64,000 bases of DNA from Acinetobacter kookii (lineage in GTDB: Bacteria; Pseudomonadota; Gammaproteobacteria; Pseudomonadales; Moraxellaceae): positions 744,001 to 808,000 of the forward strand of contig NZ_FMYO01000001.1 of NCBI RefSeq assembly GCF_900096895.1. Reading direction: 5' to 3'. Position 1 is the stretch's first letter; every line of letters starts with the position of its first letter. The position numbers and the translations under genes were made by a program. The notes beneath the pieces were generated by a model. The model was not told the DNA's origin. It saw nothing but the letters and a program-made list of their open reading frames with translations, and searched no databases. Shown here in pieces: positions 1-9,039 of this stretch.

Positions 1-256
1 AATTCGACCATAACCACAAGGCCACAGCACAGGCCAATAACGCACTCACCCCATGTTCAATACCCAAGCCAAAAGCCGAAAAAAGCTGATGAAACAGGTG
101 TTGCTTTTGCAGGCTGACAATTCCCAGCACAATCAATAACGGTCGCCATAGCAACAGCCACACCGCCCACATCATGGCGGTAGAGGTATGCGATGCATAA
201 CGCTTATGCCACGGCAAGCAATGACGTAAATCAATAATTAAAGGATTATTTTTCAT
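1..256 (-). CDS. pgaD: PgaD-like protein, partial (3' end outside window)
   Basis: Reading the minus strand from the ATG at 256 gives an open frame to the window edge (about 85 residues) that begins MKNNPLIIDLRHCLPWHKRY and then has hydrophobic segments typical of PgaD, the small inner-membrane partner of the PgaC synthase. In characterised pga systems PgaD is needed for PNAG polymerisation and helps form the c-di-GMP sensing interface. The start overlaps the end of pgaC by 11 bases, so the two are translationally linked. The C-terminal part is not in the window, so intactness cannot be judged. The identification rests on position directly after pgaC and on the N-terminal sequence style. Confidence 0.8.
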   Translation of the reverse strand, partial: MKNNPLIIDLRHCLPWHKRYASHTSTAMMWAVWLLLWRPLLIVLGIVSLQKQHLFHQLFSAFGLGIEHGVSALLACAVALWLWSN

Positions 257-1538
257 GGATCACTTGCTCATTATTGGAGGTTGAATGACGCATACCCCGG
301 TCTGGGCTGATCCAGCGTGCGCGCTGGCCGTTGCCGCGCAACAAAACTTTAGGGAAGGCCACAATACTGGCCGTCAGGGTGATCAGCCAGAACACAAAGG
401 GATACCAGATCATCCAGAAGTAATTTTTGCCCAGCGAGGGTTCATAACGGCTGTCCATCCATTTGCTGATTGCAAACTGCAGCAGGCAGGTCACACCCAA
501 CAGCATGCCGGTGCCATAAGGTAAAAATGGTGAACTGATACCCGATATGCCCAGTGGAACCACAAAATGGATTAACCAGAGCATGGCCATAAACAGCATC
601 AAATAAGACCACACCAAGGTCAGAACCAGTTCACACAGCAGCGGCCATAAAAAATTCAGTTTCGGTTGAAACAGCACATCTATATTTTTAAGCAGCACCT
701 GTGCCCCGCCCATGGCCCAGCGCAAGCGCTGTTTCCACAGGCCCTTAAAGGTTTCCGGCATTAAAATCCAGACCAGGGCATTCGGTTCAAAGTGAATATT
801 CCAGCCCGCACGTTGCAGCTTCCAGGTAATGTCGATATCTTCAGTCAGCATGTCAGGTGACCAGTAGCCGACTTCATGCACGGCACTTTTACGAAAGGCA
901 GTAATCACGCCAGAAACGGTAAACAGCCGACCAAAGCTGCGTTGTGCCCGTTTAATCATGCCGACAATGGAAGAAAATTCTCCCACCTGAATACGTCCAA
1001 TCAACGTCGAACGGGTACGAATCCGTGGATTACCGGTGACCGCGGCTACGGTCTTATCTTGCAGAAAATGCCGTAGCATCCAGGTGGCGGCGTGCCGATC
1101 AAGCAAGGCATCACCATCAATGCCGAGCAAATATTCTGCATCGGTGAGCAGGCTTCCCGCCTGTAGTGCCATGGCCTTGCCCTGATTATGCGCCAGATGC
1201 ACCACACGCAATTTTTCGTGCTGATCTGCCAGACGGTTTAACACGGCCGCGGTGTTATCGGAACTGCCATCATTGATTGCAATCACTTCAAAGTTTGGAT
1301 AATCCAGTGCCAGCGCATGACTGAGTGTTTCTTCCGCATTATCCCCTTCGTTAAAACAAGGCACCAGCACTGCCACCTTGGGATATTCAGGTAAAGCTTC
1401 AGGCTGTTGATACGGCGGATCCTGTCGCTCTTTCCAATAGAAAATCAGTGCACCGATCATCCATAAATACGACATGAATAATGGATAATAAAAAACAAAG
1501 TGCAATGCAGAATGCCAAAAATGCTGCAGCGTTGACAT
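246..1538 (-). CDS. pgaC: Poly-beta-1,6-N-acetylglucosamine synthase PgaC
   Basis: A 430-residue processive family 2 glycosyltransferase that polymerises UDP-GlcNAc into PNAG at the inner membrane. An N-terminal membrane segment (about 14-34) precedes the catalytic domain, with the nucleotide-binding INDGSSDNT, the DGD metal site in LLGIDGDALLD, the TED catalytic base (LTEDIDITWK) and the QRLRW motif of processive synthases. Several membrane helices follow from about residue 300. A good Shine-Dalgarno (AAGGA) lies 7 bases before the ATG. It starts 11 bases after pgaB and overlaps pgaD, giving a tight operon. Length fits the family and all key residues are present. Confidence 0.95.
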   Translation of the reverse strand: MSTLQHFWHSALHFVFYYPLFMSYLWMIGALIFYWKERQDPPYQQPEALPEYPKVAVLVPCFNEGDNAEETLSHALALDYPNFEVIAINDGSSDNTAAVLNRLADQHEKLRVVHLAHNQGKAMALQAGSLLTDAEYLLGIDGDALLDRHAATWMLRHFLQDKTVAAVTGNPRIRTRSTLIGRIQVGEFSSIVGMIKRAQRSFGRLFTVSGVITAFRKSAVHEVGYWSPDMLTEDIDITWKLQRAGWNIHFEPNALVWILMPETFKGLWKQRLRWAMGGAQVLLKNIDVLFQPKLNFLWPLLCELVLTLVWSYLMLFMAMLWLIHFVVPLGISGISSPFLPYGTGMLLGVTCLLQFAISKWMDSRYEPSLGKNYFWMIWYPFVFWLITLTASIVAFPKVLLRGNGQRARWISPDRGMRHSTSNNEQVIHEK

Positions 1539-1549
1539 ATGGAATTCCT

Positions 1550-3544
1550 TTAAGGAATAAGTTTGCTGGATTTCATTTCAAAGGCTTTGCGTAACACGCC
1601 TGTATCTGGATAGTCCTGAATCGGATCATCTGGATAATACGCTTCATGCATCACCCCCTGGGTATATAAAGACTCAATGGTTCTGGCCATTTCATCGGAA
1701 GGGACGCGTTGATTGGTTCGCCAGTTCACCGACTGCAATTCAAACACGGTTTTCTTCATGCCATTCGGATATTGCTTCACGCGATTGACAATGTCCCGGT
1801 AAAAAGCATCCTGATCTGTGGCTTGCTCCATATACGGCATCGCCATGATCGCAGTGAAGTCATAACGGTTAATCGACTGTTCCAGGGACTGTGAATACCA
1901 GTTTTCTGCATAGGGTTTCAGGGCAACCTGTGCATACAAGTTGCGTGCAGTCAGCAAGAAGGGATGATACTGACGGACTTCCTGTGCCAGTTGCATGGCA
2001 AAGTCATCGATGTATCTGGTTTTAAAAGCCGTCCACTTTTCCAGGTCGGCATCATTATTGCGAATTTTCGCCAGATCTGTAGGCAGACCGATAGAAGCAT
2101 AAGCTTTTAAAGCCTCAGGGCTGGCATCTTCATAGTCAGACAAGGTGGTGTCGTCATGGAATAAAATGCCGTTAAATGGCACTGACTTAGCCAGGTCCTG
2201 ATAAATACCGGCAATGGTTTTACGCGCATCGGCAGAAAAAGGACTGAGACGGTGATAGCCCATATTCAGATGTTCTGAATCATTGGCTTGCTGGGTCAGC
2301 ACCACATCTTTGGATACTGGATTATTTTTAGGGAGTTCCCAGGCCAGTAACGGCATCCAGGCATACACCCGCCCCACTTGAGTCCGGGTTTGAATTTGCC
2401 AGGCAGCACGGTTAAACAGGTCGGCACGCATCGGCAAATAACGGTTCGGGAAATACACCATATCTGCCGAACCATTGGCATCCGGGTCGGAAAAGGCCTG
2501 TAAATACACGGTATTGACTTTCATCGCCACAATCCGGTCAAGCAAGTGATCCAGATTGCGTTCCTGCTGAATCGGATCCTTGTCGTATATATAATCCAGA
2601 TCGATATGCATGATTTTTTGCGGACGGTTATTGTCGCCTAAATGTTGCTGGCGATTTTGAATTTCCTGAGCCAAATCTGCCGTGGTCATATTGCCTTCAA
2701 TCAGAATACGGTTAAGCTGCCCCAATGAATCTTTAGCCGAATCTGCACCATCGTCCAGACTAATGGCTACCGGCATGCCTAACTGTTTGGCAATGTTCAC
2801 AGTTTGCATGCTGTAATGACCATAAGGCCACACCATCACGCGTGGTGCTTTTAAGCCATGTGCGCTCAATAACTGGTTATTCTGCTTTAAATCATCCCTG
2901 ATCCGTTGCTGATAATGACGATCCGTTTCATAGCTTGCAGTTTTTGGATCATACAGGCGGGTGACTGCCGCCGGTTCCATATTGCCCTGCGGATTGCCCA
3001 AGATGCCGCGATGCAGGTTATAGCTATGACTGGCAATTTCGACCAGACCGCTGTCCTGCATTTCTTTCAGCTCGGCCCAGGACAACATTTGACTGCGCTG
3101 AATTTTCTCGCCTGAAAAGTCAACGCTTTGCCCTGCTTTAGGCTCTAGCCATGAACCCACGACCGCCAGCACCACTGGAATTTTATTGGCCTTGGTCACC
3201 GGATAGGCATTTTTATAAAACGACGCATAACCATCATCCACGGTTAATAAAACCGGTTTGCTCGGCAAGCGGTATTTGCCTTCGTGCGCTTTAATCAGCT
3301 GATCGACATTAATAAAATGAAAGCCATTATTTTTAAGCCAGCTGATATGTTGCTGAAACTGCTGGGTCGTTACCGAATAGTCAGGAATCAGTGCCGATTG
3401 TCTATCGGTAATTTCATGGTAGCCAATCACCGTGAGGGTGGGATTGTTCGCAGGCAGTGTTTTACTCCAGGCTAAATGAGGCATCTGACATAAAACGGCG
3501 GAAAGAGAAGCAGAAAGCAAGGTGGACAGCAAGCGAGTCTTCAT
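1550..3544 (-). CDS. pgaB: PNAG deacetylase/hydrolase PgaB
   Basis: Periplasmic enzyme that partly de-N-acetylates PNAG for export. The N-terminal polysaccharide deacetylase domain shows the metal and catalytic motifs TVDDGY, SHSYNLH (H-x3-H) and VWPYGHYS. The C-terminal half is the GHL13-type glycoside hydrolase domain seen in PgaB. I chose the ATG at 3544 because it begins a normal signal peptide (MKTRLLSTLLSASLSAVLCQ, cleavage probably after LAWS); the longer frame to 3598 needs a TTG start and adds a poor 18-residue leader. The cysteine in the signal is not in a good lipobox, unlike the E. coli lipoprotein. About 664 residues, normal for the family. pgaA is not upstream (see findings). 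Confidence 0.93.
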   Translation of the reverse strand: MKTRLLSTLLSASLSAVLCQMPHLAWSKTLPANNPTLTVIGYHEITDRQSALIPDYSVTTQQFQQHISWLKNNGFHFINVDQLIKAHEGKYRLPSKPVLLTVDDGYASFYKNAYPVTKANKIPVVLAVVGSWLEPKAGQSVDFSGEKIQRSQMLSWAELKEMQDSGLVEIASHSYNLHRGILGNPQGNMEPAAVTRLYDPKTASYETDRHYQQRIRDDLKQNNQLLSAHGLKAPRVMVWPYGHYSMQTVNIAKQLGMPVAISLDDGADSAKDSLGQLNRILIEGNMTTADLAQEIQNRQQHLGDNNRPQKIMHIDLDYIYDKDPIQQERNLDHLLDRIVAMKVNTVYLQAFSDPDANGSADMVYFPNRYLPMRADLFNRAAWQIQTRTQVGRVYAWMPLLAWELPKNNPVSKDVVLTQQANDSEHLNMGYHRLSPFSADARKTIAGIYQDLAKSVPFNGILFHDDTTLSDYEDASPEALKAYASIGLPTDLAKIRNNDADLEKWTAFKTRYIDDFAMQLAQEVRQYHPFLLTARNLYAQVALKPYAENWYSQSLEQSINRYDFTAIMAMPYMEQATDQDAFYRDIVNRVKQYPNGMKKTVFELQSVNWRTNQRVPSDEMARTIESLYTQGVMHEAYYPDDPIQDYPDTGVLRKAFEMKSSKLIP

Positions 3545-3818
3545 TGAATGGTGCTCAAAAAACATTTTATGCTCTGAACACGTCGCATCATTGATCAATA
3601 GAAAACGACCCTTTTCATGATTTACGACATTCAGAACTCTGAATCTGTCTTTTTATCCAATCAAGCTGAAATGAAGCTTAAAAAATATTAGTTTTTTGAA
3701 AATTAAGCATTTAAAAATATAAAATCGGGCAACAAGATAGTCATGCTTTAAGTGACATGCCTGCTTTCTATGTTGTTCAAAAGAGCTAAAAAAAGGCTAA
3801 ATATCCACAAAAATTAAG
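3545..3818. other. Intergenic gap where pgaA would be expected
   Basis: A 274-base AT-rich stretch between the diguanylate cyclase stop and pgaB. I see no open frame, no pgaA remnant and no clear terminator. It presumably carries the promoter for pgaBCD, but I cannot point to convincing -35/-10 boxes. Confidence 0.5.
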
Positions 3819-5693
3819 TTAAGTCGTAGAGGGCTGACATTGATCGCGTCCGGCACCCTTGGCCGCATAAAGCTGGACATCGGCAGCTTTCATCAGTTCA
3901 TGAATGTCGGCATAGGGATGATTTCGATCCATCCAGGCAACCCCCATACTTAAAGTCACATACTGCTTCTGATCCGGCCGGTTCAAATGTTCAAACCGAC
4001 ATTGTCTAACGGCATTCAAAACCTGCTGCAACACGTTTAAAACCACTTCACTTGGCACATTATGCAGTACAATGGCAAACTCTTCCCCACCATAACGAGC
4101 CACATAAGCGGAAGGTGGCAAGGCATGCTGAATGACTTTGACCAAATTCTGCAAAATAACGTCACCCTTCAAGTGTCCATAGTAATCATTATAATTTTTA
4201 AAATAATCCACATCTAACATGGCAAATGCCAAGCTGGCATTGGCTTGATTCTTGGTCAGGCTAAATAAACGCTGTATCTCGGCATTTAAAGCACGGCGGT
4301 TAAATGCGCCGGTTAATGCATCAATTTGAATTTGCCGCTCTAACTGTTTATTTAACTCATGCAATTGCAATGTCCGTTCTTGTACTTTCTCATCGAGAGA
4401 ATTATTCAGTTCAATTAAATTATTATTCAGTTGCTCGATATAATGATTATGCCTCGCATAATTTTTTGCCTGCTGGAACATAATCAGCAAGGCGTAAAAA
4501 CTGGTTGAAATAAAGGACAGGTTAAATGAATCAATTAAATTGAGACTCAGCAAAAAGTCATGTAAGAAAGTTGTACATAATAAAATGATGGCCCAGACAT
4601 TGATGCGGGAATAGGGCTTTTTAAATTTCAGGGTTAAATAAAAACCATAGATAAAATTTAAGATCACCACCGGGCTAAACAGAAAACTATAAAATCCTAA
4701 ACGCTCAAAGACTTCAGGTTGAGTAAATACGGTAACCACAGTATTTACTATAAATATCAACATCGAAATATAATAAACTACCGGGTGTAAATAACGCCGA
4801 TTCAGCAAATACATATAAGTTAGAAAAAATGCAATTGCAGAATAGGTAAACAGATATTCTAGACGTGTCCCCCATATCCAGCTCAGATCTGTAAATACGG
4901 TATAGGCATAAGGCGCGGAAAATAAATTATGCAGAGCCAAAAACAGGATAAAAATACCAAATATAAATACACGGATACTGCTACGCCCGATTTTTTCTTG
5001 AAAAATTGAAAACATTAAGGTGAATATGCCTAAGCCCAATACTGCACCACAGATCAGGCTGATACTCATCATGAGTTGCTGGAACTGGCGGCTCACTGTT
5101 TTTGCAACACCAATTCGCATTGGATTTTCCAGGCCGCCATGCACATGATCAAAATTTGAGGCCTGAATGGTGAGCGCGAAATATTCTTTTTTCGCGACAA
5201 AGAAGGCAATTCGGGGGACTTTTTCAGTTCGATGGCTTTGTTTATTTTTTCCCACCTCTCCCATACGCAGCATGAAGTCGCCATCCAGATACATGGCATA
5301 AGCACCATATTGATTAGGAATAAAAATGGCGATCCTGCGTCCAATATATTGCTTCGGAATTTTAAAATAACCAATGAATGTGCCGTAAGTCTGATTGCTT
5401 CCCGTGAGTTCTTTAAAAGAAATAGGCAAAGTTGCAATGTCAGATTTTAAAACTGCACTGGGTTTAACGATAAGCTGCTCAGGATAATACTGCCATGACC
5501 CTTTTAAGGGGATGGTACTGGTTTCAGTAAACTGAACTTCATTAATTAATTTTTGTTGTAAATCATTATGTTCAAAGGCAGCAGTAGAGTGTGCCCATGC
5601 AGGTTTTTGCCATGCGAGTACGCATAAGCATGTTAAAAGCAAAAATTTAAAAAAATATATAAAATTATGGCTCTTATCCAAAAAGCGAATCAT
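3819..5693 (-). CDS. 7TMR-DISM diguanylate cyclase (GGDEF)
   Basis: A 624-residue membrane protein predicted to make c-di-GMP. Layout: signal peptide (about 1-34), periplasmic DISMED2-like beta domain (about 40-190), seven hydrophobic helices (about 205-400), a coiled-coil linker (NNLIELNNSLDEKVQERTLQ) and a C-terminal GGDEF domain with the active-site motif RYGGEEF. The usual RxxD inhibitory site before GGEEF is replaced by PPSA, so product inhibition through the I-site is unlikely. It lies directly upstream of pgaBCD on the same strand. Because PgaC/PgaD activity is c-di-GMP dependent in characterised systems, local control is an attractive inference. The periplasmic ligand is unknown; carbohydrates are common ligands of such domains. 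Confidence 0.92.
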   Translation of the reverse strand: MIRFLDKSHNFIYFFKFLLLTCLCVLAWQKPAWAHSTAAFEHNDLQQKLINEVQFTETSTIPLKGSWQYYPEQLIVKPSAVLKSDIATLPISFKELTGSNQTYGTFIGYFKIPKQYIGRRIAIFIPNQYGAYAMYLDGDFMLRMGEVGKNKQSHRTEKVPRIAFFVAKKEYFALTIQASNFDHVHGGLENPMRIGVAKTVSRQFQQLMMSISLICGAVLGLGIFTLMFSIFQEKIGRSSIRVFIFGIFILFLALHNLFSAPYAYTVFTDLSWIWGTRLEYLFTYSAIAFFLTYMYLLNRRYLHPVVYYISMLIFIVNTVVTVFTQPEVFERLGFYSFLFSPVVILNFIYGFYLTLKFKKPYSRINVWAIILLCTTFLHDFLLSLNLIDSFNLSFISTSFYALLIMFQQAKNYARHNHYIEQLNNNLIELNNSLDEKVQERTLQLHELNKQLERQIQIDALTGAFNRRALNAEIQRLFSLTKNQANASLAFAMLDVDYFKNYNDYYGHLKGDVILQNLVKVIQHALPPSAYVARYGGEEFAIVLHNVPSEVVLNVLQQVLNAVRQCRFEHLNRPDQKQYVTLSMGVAWMDRNHPYADIHELMKAADVQLYAAKGAGRDQCQPSTT

Positions 5694-5820
5694 CCTTAAA
5701 TACGCTTGGCTATTTATTAATGTAGCGATAAAAAAATAAAACTCAAACTATTTTTCATCTATCTGCAAGATTCATCCTTGTCTCTTGCAGAATATTTTTT
5801 AACCGACAATCAAGGCGCAC

Positions 5821-6159
5821 TTAGTCACGTGTTTTTACGTCAAATAGCTCAATTTCAAAAATAAGGTTTGAGTTGGCCGGAATGATCTTGCCCATTTTGC
5901 GTTCACCATACGCCAGATGTGCAGGCACCAGTAATTTACGTTTACCGCCGACTTTCATGCCCATGATGCCCTGATCCCAGCCTTTAATCACGCGACCAGT
6001 ACCAATCACGGTTTCAAAGTAGTTGCCACGGTCAATCGAAGAATCAAACTTGGTGCCATCTTCAAGCCAACCTGTGTAATGGGTGGTAATCAGCGCACCT
6101 TTCACCGCCTCTTTTCCTTCGCCTACTTTTAAATCAATAATTTCCAATTCATTTATCAT
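5821..6159 (-). CDS. FKBP-type peptidyl-prolyl cis-trans isomerase
   Basis: A small single-domain FKBP of about 112 residues with the usual core: HYTGWLEDGTKFDSS, GWDQGIMGMKVGGKRKLLVP and LAYGERKMGKIIPANSNLIFEIEL. It has no signal peptide, so it should act in the cytoplasm on prolyl bonds. The second in-frame ATG (6159) is preferred because the AGGT ribosome site is too close to the first ATG at 6165. It stands alone between the diguanylate cyclase and the broken mgtC-like gene. Confidence 0.92.
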   Translation of the reverse strand: MINELEIIDLKVGEGKEAVKGALITTHYTGWLEDGTKFDSSIDRGNYFETVIGTGRVIKGWDQGIMGMKVGGKRKLLVPAHLAYGERKMGKIIPANSNLIFEIELFDVKTRD

Positions 6160-6257
6160 GATCATCTACCTAAACTGAACAGCAATTTTTCAATGCCTAG
6201 TATAACCGGATTTAGCTGCATGCTTTAGAATTTAAGGGTCTCTGTCTTGATCTGTAT

Positions 6258-6880
6258 TTAAAAGCTGAGCTCCTGGATATTTGAATCATTCAGTAAATAA
6301 GCAGTCAATTTTTTATGATTTTCAGCCGAGCCAATTAAAATCCAGCGTCCACTCATACGGTGTTCGGTTTTATGTTGCACACTACGTACCACCTTCATGT
6401 TATAGGTCTTAAATAGTGCTTCATATTGATCTAAATCTTGAGCTGGTAAGGACATATAATCCGGTAGGTGCGAGCCTGGCTCAGGGCTTCTATCTTCTCC
6501 TGGACATAGATCAAAAAAATCAGCACGATTAAAACAATGAAAGTCGCAAACAGGCTTAACATCTCATAGCCTGCGCCTGCTGCCATGCCCAAGGCAGCCG
6601 TCATCCAGATGGTCGTTGCGGTGGTGATTCCGGAAATACGGTTTTCATCTTTAAAAATCACTCCCGCCCCGACAAAGCCCAGCCCGGTCAGAATATTGGC
6701 TGCAATCCGGTCATGGCTATCCACCCCAATCTTTAAAGACATAATGGTAAACAGGCAGGAACTCAGACTGACCATAATCATGGTTCGAAGGCCGGCCGAT
6801 TTGCTGCGATACTCTCGCTCTGCGCCAATAATTGCTCCAATGCCCAGGGCAATCAGCAAACGATACAGATCCGGATGCAT
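6258..6880 (-). pseudogene. MgtC/SapB-family membrane protein, frameshifted
   Basis: The first frame (6880 down to 6431, good AAAGGG ribosome site) encodes the conserved membrane domain: GIGAIIGAEREYRSKSAGLRT, LTGLGFVGAGVIFKDE and the GITTATTIWMTAALGMAAGAG helix. At RTYRI the frame runs into a short unrelated tail and stops, while the cytoplasmic C-terminal domain (SLPAQDLDQYEALFKTYNMK to the stop at 6258) continues in the -1 frame. Restoring one base near 6455-6458 gives a continuous protein of about 207 residues, near the usual MgtC/SapB length. I see no slippery heptamer, so a one-base deletion (or assembly error) is more likely than programmed frameshifting. The family is linked to low-magnesium growth and virulence in other bacteria. 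Confidence 0.8.
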
Positions 6881-6969
6881 ATATTTTCCCTTTATTCATT
6901 TTTATTGTTTTCAGGTATACGCAATTTTTTAGTGAGGATACAAGCCTAGACTTGCATCCTTAGTTTTCC

Positions 6970-7500
6970 TTATTGTAACTGTTCCCATTCCACGACAACC
7001 TGGGCATGATCGCCAATCAAGGTCCATTCGCCATCCATGACATTTAACTGTAACTGCATGGTGCGCTCGCATAATTGTGGCAATGCCTCTGTGGTTGCGG
7101 TAGAAAGTTTCCACACTTCTACATTGCTTAAGGTTTTTAATTTGCTGTTGCGCTTGTACCATTCATCCACAGCTGAACCATAACTGACCACCGCCACCTG
7201 CTTGCAACGCGCACTGGCCTTTTTCACCTTGTCTTCATCCGGACTGCCCACTTCAATCCACTTGATTAGCTGACCGGTCAGGTCTTTTTGCCACAATGCC
7301 GGTTCATCGGTTTCAAACAGATCTTTGGTAAATTCCAGGCTTTCGTCGGCAAAACGGGCATAAGCCAAAATACGTACCATCAAACGTTCAATGGTTTCAG
7401 ATGGATGTAAAGCCATGGTGAGCTGGTAATCACCGTATTGATGATCATCCATATTGGCAATATTCAAATCTGCCTTATAAATTGTTGCTTTCAGCGCCAT
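6970..7500 (-). CDS. yaeQ: YaeQ family protein
   Basis: A 176-residue cytoplasmic protein recognisable as YaeQ from its start MALKATIYKADLNIANMD and conserved stretches such as LALHPSET-like MALHPSETIERLMVRILAYA, FETDEPALWQKDLTG and WIEVGSPDEDKVKKAS. The family has a PD-(D/E)XK nuclease-like fold but no settled function. The ATG at 7500 has a ribosome site (GAGGA) 8 bases upstream; the frame open to 7590 is an extension without a better start. It follows the COG0523 GTPase gene by 62 bases. Confidence 0.92.
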   Translation of the reverse strand: MALKATIYKADLNIANMDDHQYGDYQLTMALHPSETIERLMVRILAYARFADESLEFTKDLFETDEPALWQKDLTGQLIKWIEVGSPDEDKVKKASARCKQVAVVSYGSAVDEWYKRNSKLKTLSNVEVWKLSTATTEALPQLCERTMQLQLNVMDGEWTLIGDHAQVVVEWEQLQ

Positions 7501-7562
7501 AAAAGAGTCCTCAAATTTGGCGCTTAGCATATAAGATTTGCAGGTATTTTGCTGAAATGTTT

Positions 7563-8573
7563 TTAATCCTGATCCGGATTGATCTGGCACTGGAAGAGTT
7601 GCTGTTCAAATACCTGCCAGTCACGCGGCTGCTGCACAATAATTTCAATACGGTTATCAATGCTTTCTTCGACAGACTGATAGTTAAACTGCTCGGGATT
7701 AAAATTGAAGGTTTTCCAACCCTGGTTGGTATTGAAAATTCCTTTAATCCGCAGCCACCCTTGCTGTTCACAGAGCAGATCCAGCAAGGCATAAAAATCG
7801 AATTGCCAGCGCTTGGGCAATTTCCATCCCGCGACACTATAGCCTTGTGCCGTTTCAACATAGTGATAAGGCAACTGTTTAATTTCTGGTAGAGACTGTC
7901 CAGCTGAAAATGTTTTTTGGATTTTCAGTAAAGGCTGAATTTTACGTTGAGTTCCCACATAAGGCAGGTCAATTTGCTGGAGTGAAATGTGTTCCTGCCC
8001 GCTCATCAGCCAGGTTTGCTGATAGGCCTGATATTCACTTTGGAGTGCCTCCAAAGCCTGCTCATCGGCAAAATCCATAGTATCCGCATGGGACACCACA
8101 ATGATTTGTGCGGCTTTTAACTGGTCGGCATATAAATTCTGCTTGGTCCAGCCTCCATCATGCAAGCGCGAACCATCCACCACGGTCACCAGCGCCCGCA
8201 TGGCAATACTGGGCTGCCAGTGCGGTTCGGTCAGCTGTTCCAGCAATTGCGCAGGATGTCCCAGCCCGGTAGGTTCAATAAATAACCGGTCCGGTTTGCT
8301 TTCTGACAATAAACGCGACAAGGCAATCTGCATCGGCAACTGGCTGCTACAGCACAGACACCCACCCAACAGCTCTTTCACTTCATAACCTTGGGTTTGC
8401 GGCAACATCTGCTGATCGACCCCAATTTGCCCAAACTCGTTCATCAACACCGCCCAGACCTCATTTTCCGGCTTCTGGCTGAGCAAATGTTGAAGCAAAG
8501 TGGTTTTTCCTGCTCCTAAAAAACCGGAAATAATATGCGTAGGTACCGCTTGAGTAGGAGAAATCAGTTTCAA
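7563..8573 (-). CDS. COG0523 (CobW/YjiA-type) G3E GTPase
   Basis: A 336-residue P-loop GTPase of the metallochaperone family. Walker A is GFLGAGKT near the N-terminus; the family's metal-binding CxCC motif follows as GGCLCC, and NEFGQIGVD and EPTGLGHP are typical switch motifs. The C-terminal half matches the CobW C-terminal domain in placement. The only start consistent with the P-loop is a TTG at 8573, because an in-frame stop lies just upstream. Family members insert zinc, cobalt or iron into enzymes; the client here is not evident. I saw no clear Zur box upstream. Confidence 0.9.
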   Translation of the reverse strand: MKLISPTQAVPTHIISGFLGAGKTTLLQHLLSQKPENEVWAVLMNEFGQIGVDQQMLPQTQGYEVKELLGGCLCCSSQLPMQIALSRLLSESKPDRLFIEPTGLGHPAQLLEQLTEPHWQPSIAMRALVTVVDGSRLHDGGWTKQNLYADQLKAAQIIVVSHADTMDFADEQALEALQSEYQAYQQTWLMSGQEHISLQQIDLPYVGTQRKIQPLLKIQKTFSAGQSLPEIKQLPYHYVETAQGYSVAGWKLPKRWQFDFYALLDLLCEQQGWLRIKGIFNTNQGWKTFNFNPEQFNYQSVEESIDNRIEIIVQQPRDWQVFEQQLFQCQINPDQD

Positions 8574-9039
8574 AATTAACTCGCTTTCAGATAGATATCA
8601 TCAGTTCATCAGTGAGCACAACTCACCCATCATGATCATGCTCACTTTCGTTTTTCCGTATTGCATAGTAAAGCATCCTGTTTATTTTGAATCCCTCATC
8701 ATTCAATTTTTATTTTTTTACGTTTTTGAAAATGCACTGTAAATCATTCACTTCATGCTGTTGCATGCAAAGCAGGATGAAGTCAAAAAGCGGAATGATG
8801 CTAATAATTCAGCTTTTATATTTTTTAGCCAACATCTATCAATGATAGAAAAAAATGATCATTAACCGCTAAAAACATATAGTAAATAATACATACAATC
8901 ATTTATTTTCAATAATTTAAACAATGAATATATTTTCTGTTGTTTTGTTATCATTCAATATATCTACTATGGCATAGCTTGTTTGACAGCTCGACTTCAC
9001 CGTTAATAGTGCCATATGCGAAGTATTGGATGTTTGCAC
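8574..9039. other. Divergent intergenic region before mhpA
   Basis: An AT-rich gap of about 466 bases between two divergent genes, with no credible open frame. It holds short inverted repeats: AGTGAGCA at 8611-8618 with TGCTCACT at 8639-8646, and the palindromes CATGATCATG (8631-8640) and AATGATCATT (8854-8863). These could be operators but none is convincing alone. A TTGACA lies at 8984-8989 without a well-spaced -10. Confidence 0.4.

Noticed and set aside
6431..6480. Programmed frameshift in the mgtC-like gene
   Set aside because: No slippery heptamer or downstream stem is visible; a simple one-base loss explains it better.
8984..9009. TTGACA followed by TAATAG before mhpA as a promoter
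   Set aside because: The spacer is only 14 bases, too short for a normal sigma-70 promoter.
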